Below the pieces are notes generated by a model. The model worked only from the letters and a program-made list of their open reading frames with translations, did not search any database and was not told where the DNA came from. Positions 62,616 to 64,000 of a stretch of 64,000 nucleotides of DNA are shown piece after piece (the stretch's first letter is position 1; each line of letters starts with the position of its first letter). Made by a program: the position numbers and the translations under genes. The stretch spans positions 31,465,501 through 31,529,500 of the forward strand of contig CP114481.1 of assembly GCA_027186245.1 (NCBI GenBank), given 5' to 3'. Origin of the DNA: Coriaria nepalensis. Taxonomy: Eukaryota > Streptophyta > Magnoliopsida > Cucurbitales > Coriariaceae.

Positions 62616-64000
62616 TCAAAGCAAGTCGAACGAATTCTATTTTTTCACTACAAACAGAAGTTTTTTGCATAACTTGCAAATGATCAATGCAAGGAAAGTG
62701 TGCACTCGTTTAACCTTCAAATCATTTCAATGAGTCATTTCAAGTCAATAACTTATTTCACAGCAAGTCGAACGAATTCTATTTTTTCACTACAAACAGA
62801 AGTTTTTTGCATAACTTGCAAATGATCAATGCAAGGAAAGTGTGCATTCGTTTAACCTTAAAATCATTTCAATGAGTCATTTCAAGTCAATAAGTTATTT
62901 CTAACCAAGTCGAACGAATTCAATTTTTGCACTACAAACACAAGTTTTGTGCATAACTTGCAAATGATCATTGCAAGGAAAGTGTGCATTCGTTTAACCT
63001 TAAAATCATTTCAGTGATTCATTTCAAGCCAATAACTTATTTCAAAGCAAGTCGAACGAATTCTATTTTTGCACTACAAACACAAGTTTTGTGCATAACT
63101 TGCAAGTGATCAATGCAAGGAAAGTGTGCATTCGTTTAACCTTAAAATCATTTCAATGAGTCATTTCAAGTCAATAACTTATTTCAAAGCAAGTCGAACG
63201 AATTCAATTTTTGCACTACAAACACAAGTTTTGTGCATAACTTCCAAATGATCATTGCACGGAAAGTGTGCATTCGTTTAACCTTAAAATCATTTCAATG
63301 AGTCATTTCAAGTCAATAACTTATTTCAAAGCAAGTCGAACGAATCCAATTTTTGCACTACAAACACAAGTTTTGTGCATAACTTGCAAATGATCAATGC
63401 AAGAAAAGTGTGCATTCGTTTAACCTTAATATCATTTCAATGAGGCATTTCAAGTCAATAACTTATTTCAAAGCAAGTCGAACGAATTCAATTTTTGTAC
63501 TACAAACACAAGTTTTGTGCATAACTTGCAAATGATCAATGCAACGAAAGTGTGCACTCGTTTAACCGTCAAATCATTTCAATGAGTCATTTCAAGTTAA
63601 TAACTTATTTCAAAGCAAGTCGAACGAATTCTATTTTTTCACTACAAACAGAAGTTTTTTGCATAACTTGCAAATGATCAATGCAAGGAAAGTGTGCACT
63701 CGTTTAACTTTCAAATCATTTCAATGAGTCATTTCAAGTTAATAACTTATTTCACAGCAAGTCGAACGAATTCTATTTTTTCACTACAAACAGAAGTTTT
63801 TTGCTTAACTTGCAAATGATCAATGCAAGGAAAGTGTGCACTCGTTTAACCTTCAAATCATTTCAATGAGTCATTTCAAGTCAATAACTTATTTCAAAGC
63901 AAGTCGAACGAATTCTATTTTTTCACTACAAACAGAAGTTTTTTGCATAACTTGCAAATGATCAATGGAAGGAAAGTGTGCATTCGTTTAACCTTTAAAT
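62616..64000. repeat. Right-edge satellite, third copy of the 39.3/54.2-kb run
   Basis: The segment contains TTCTAACCAAG (about 62,899) and ATGATTCATTTCAAGCC (63,015) units, then AAGAAAAGTG, CTTAATATC (63427), TTTTTGTACTAC and GCAACGAAAG. This is the same order as at 39.0-39.7 kb and, from CTTAATATC, at 54.3-54.8 kb. Copy-specific changes are GAATCCAATTT (63,343), ATGAGGCATTTC (63,443), AACCGTCAAATC (63,566) and GTTTTTTGCTTAAC (63,802). The array continues past the window edge, which falls 137 nt into a monomer. Confidence 0.8.

Larger units (their letters stand above)
1..64000. repeat. 142-bp satellite DNA array filling the window
   Basis: The sequence is an unbroken head-to-tail series of one monomer. 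The anchor CAATGAGTCA recurs at 1, 143, 285, 427, 569, 711 and 853, a spacing of exactly 142 bp, and continues to a last start at 63864. Many units are 141 bp because one base is missing just before the anchor. Total length gives about 451 units plus a 137-nt partial unit. A typical monomer is about 32% GC. Every unit read is in the same orientation, and no foreign insert, transposon end or unique spacer was seen. Each monomer carries stop codons, and 142 is not a multiple of 3, so reading frames rotate and no long open frame survives. No RNA gene is recognisable. This is known behaviour of eukaryotic heterochromatic satellites. Placement at a centromere, pericentromere or subtelomere is inference. 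Confidence 0.98.

Noticed and set aside
1..64000. CRISPR array or other prokaryotic direct-repeat system.
   Set aside because: There are no short repeats separated by unique spacers. The whole 142-bp unit is repeated without spacers, and there are no cas genes.
1..64000. Assignment to the Tenebrio molitor 142-bp satellite or any named species.
   Set aside because: Only the monomer length agrees with what I know. I cannot verify the sequence from memory, and unrelated satellites of 140-180 bp are common. A BLAST of one monomer against satellite databases would decide.

Overview
The whole 64 kb window is one uninterrupted, head-to-tail tandem array of an AT-rich satellite DNA with a monomer of 142 bp (common sub-length 141 bp). 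Taking the C of CAATGAGTCA as position 1 of the monomer, starts fall at 1, 143, 285, 427, 569, 711, 853 and so on, and the last start is at 63864. From total length and spacing this is about 451 units plus a 137-nt partial unit at the right edge. A hand count on a typical monomer gives 45 G/C in 142 (about 32% GC). All units are in the same orientation. I see no transposon, unrelated spacer, rRNA, tRNA or protein-coding gene, and no CRISPR-type repeat/spacer structure. An array of this kind indicates eukaryotic constitutive heterochromatin, either pericentromeric or subtelomeric. The taxon cannot be fixed from the sequence alone. A 142-bp major satellite is known from the beetle Tenebrio molitor, but I cannot verify a sequence match and base no call on it.

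Monomers differ at a limited set of recurrent diagnostic positions, and combinations of variants recur at fixed spacing, so the array has higher-order repeat (HOR) structure. Left part (1 to about 28 kb): a heptamer (993 bp) near 0.5-2.3 kb; a dimer (283 bp) at 2.7-3.25 kb; a 19-mer/21-mer (2695/2978 bp) at 3.55-9.4 kb; a pentamer (710 bp) at 8.8-10.2 kb; a 20-mer (2836 bp) at 18.5-24.15 kb; and a hexamer (850 bp) at 25.5-27.2 kb. Above these lies a scale of about 12 kb: 2,990-6,430 recurs 12,761 bp downstream, and about 9,500-14,657 recurs about 11,910 bp downstream. Middle part (about 28-40 kb): a transition zone with short, patchy duplications, where left-type variants fade out and right-type variants appear. 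Right part (about 40-64 kb): a different HOR family, dominated by a 23-mer (3264 bp) at 39.86-48.3 kb and a 16-mer (2270 bp) at 48.19-52.8 kb. Diverged or rearranged copies of both continue to about 62.5 kb, followed by a segment that also occurs at 39.3 and 54.2 kb.

Within each monomer the recurring elements are a TGAGTCA heptamer, an EcoRI site (GAATTC), an imperfect dyad GCAC...GTGC, a second dyad centred on TGATCA, and three CpG dinucleotides. At each CpG the subtype-defining variants include TpG or CpA changes. The only gross break in monomer periodicity that I found is a 34-bp truncated unit at 62,582-62,615. No gene function is proposed for any part of the window. The structure is best explained by repeated unequal exchange and gene conversion acting on a satellite.
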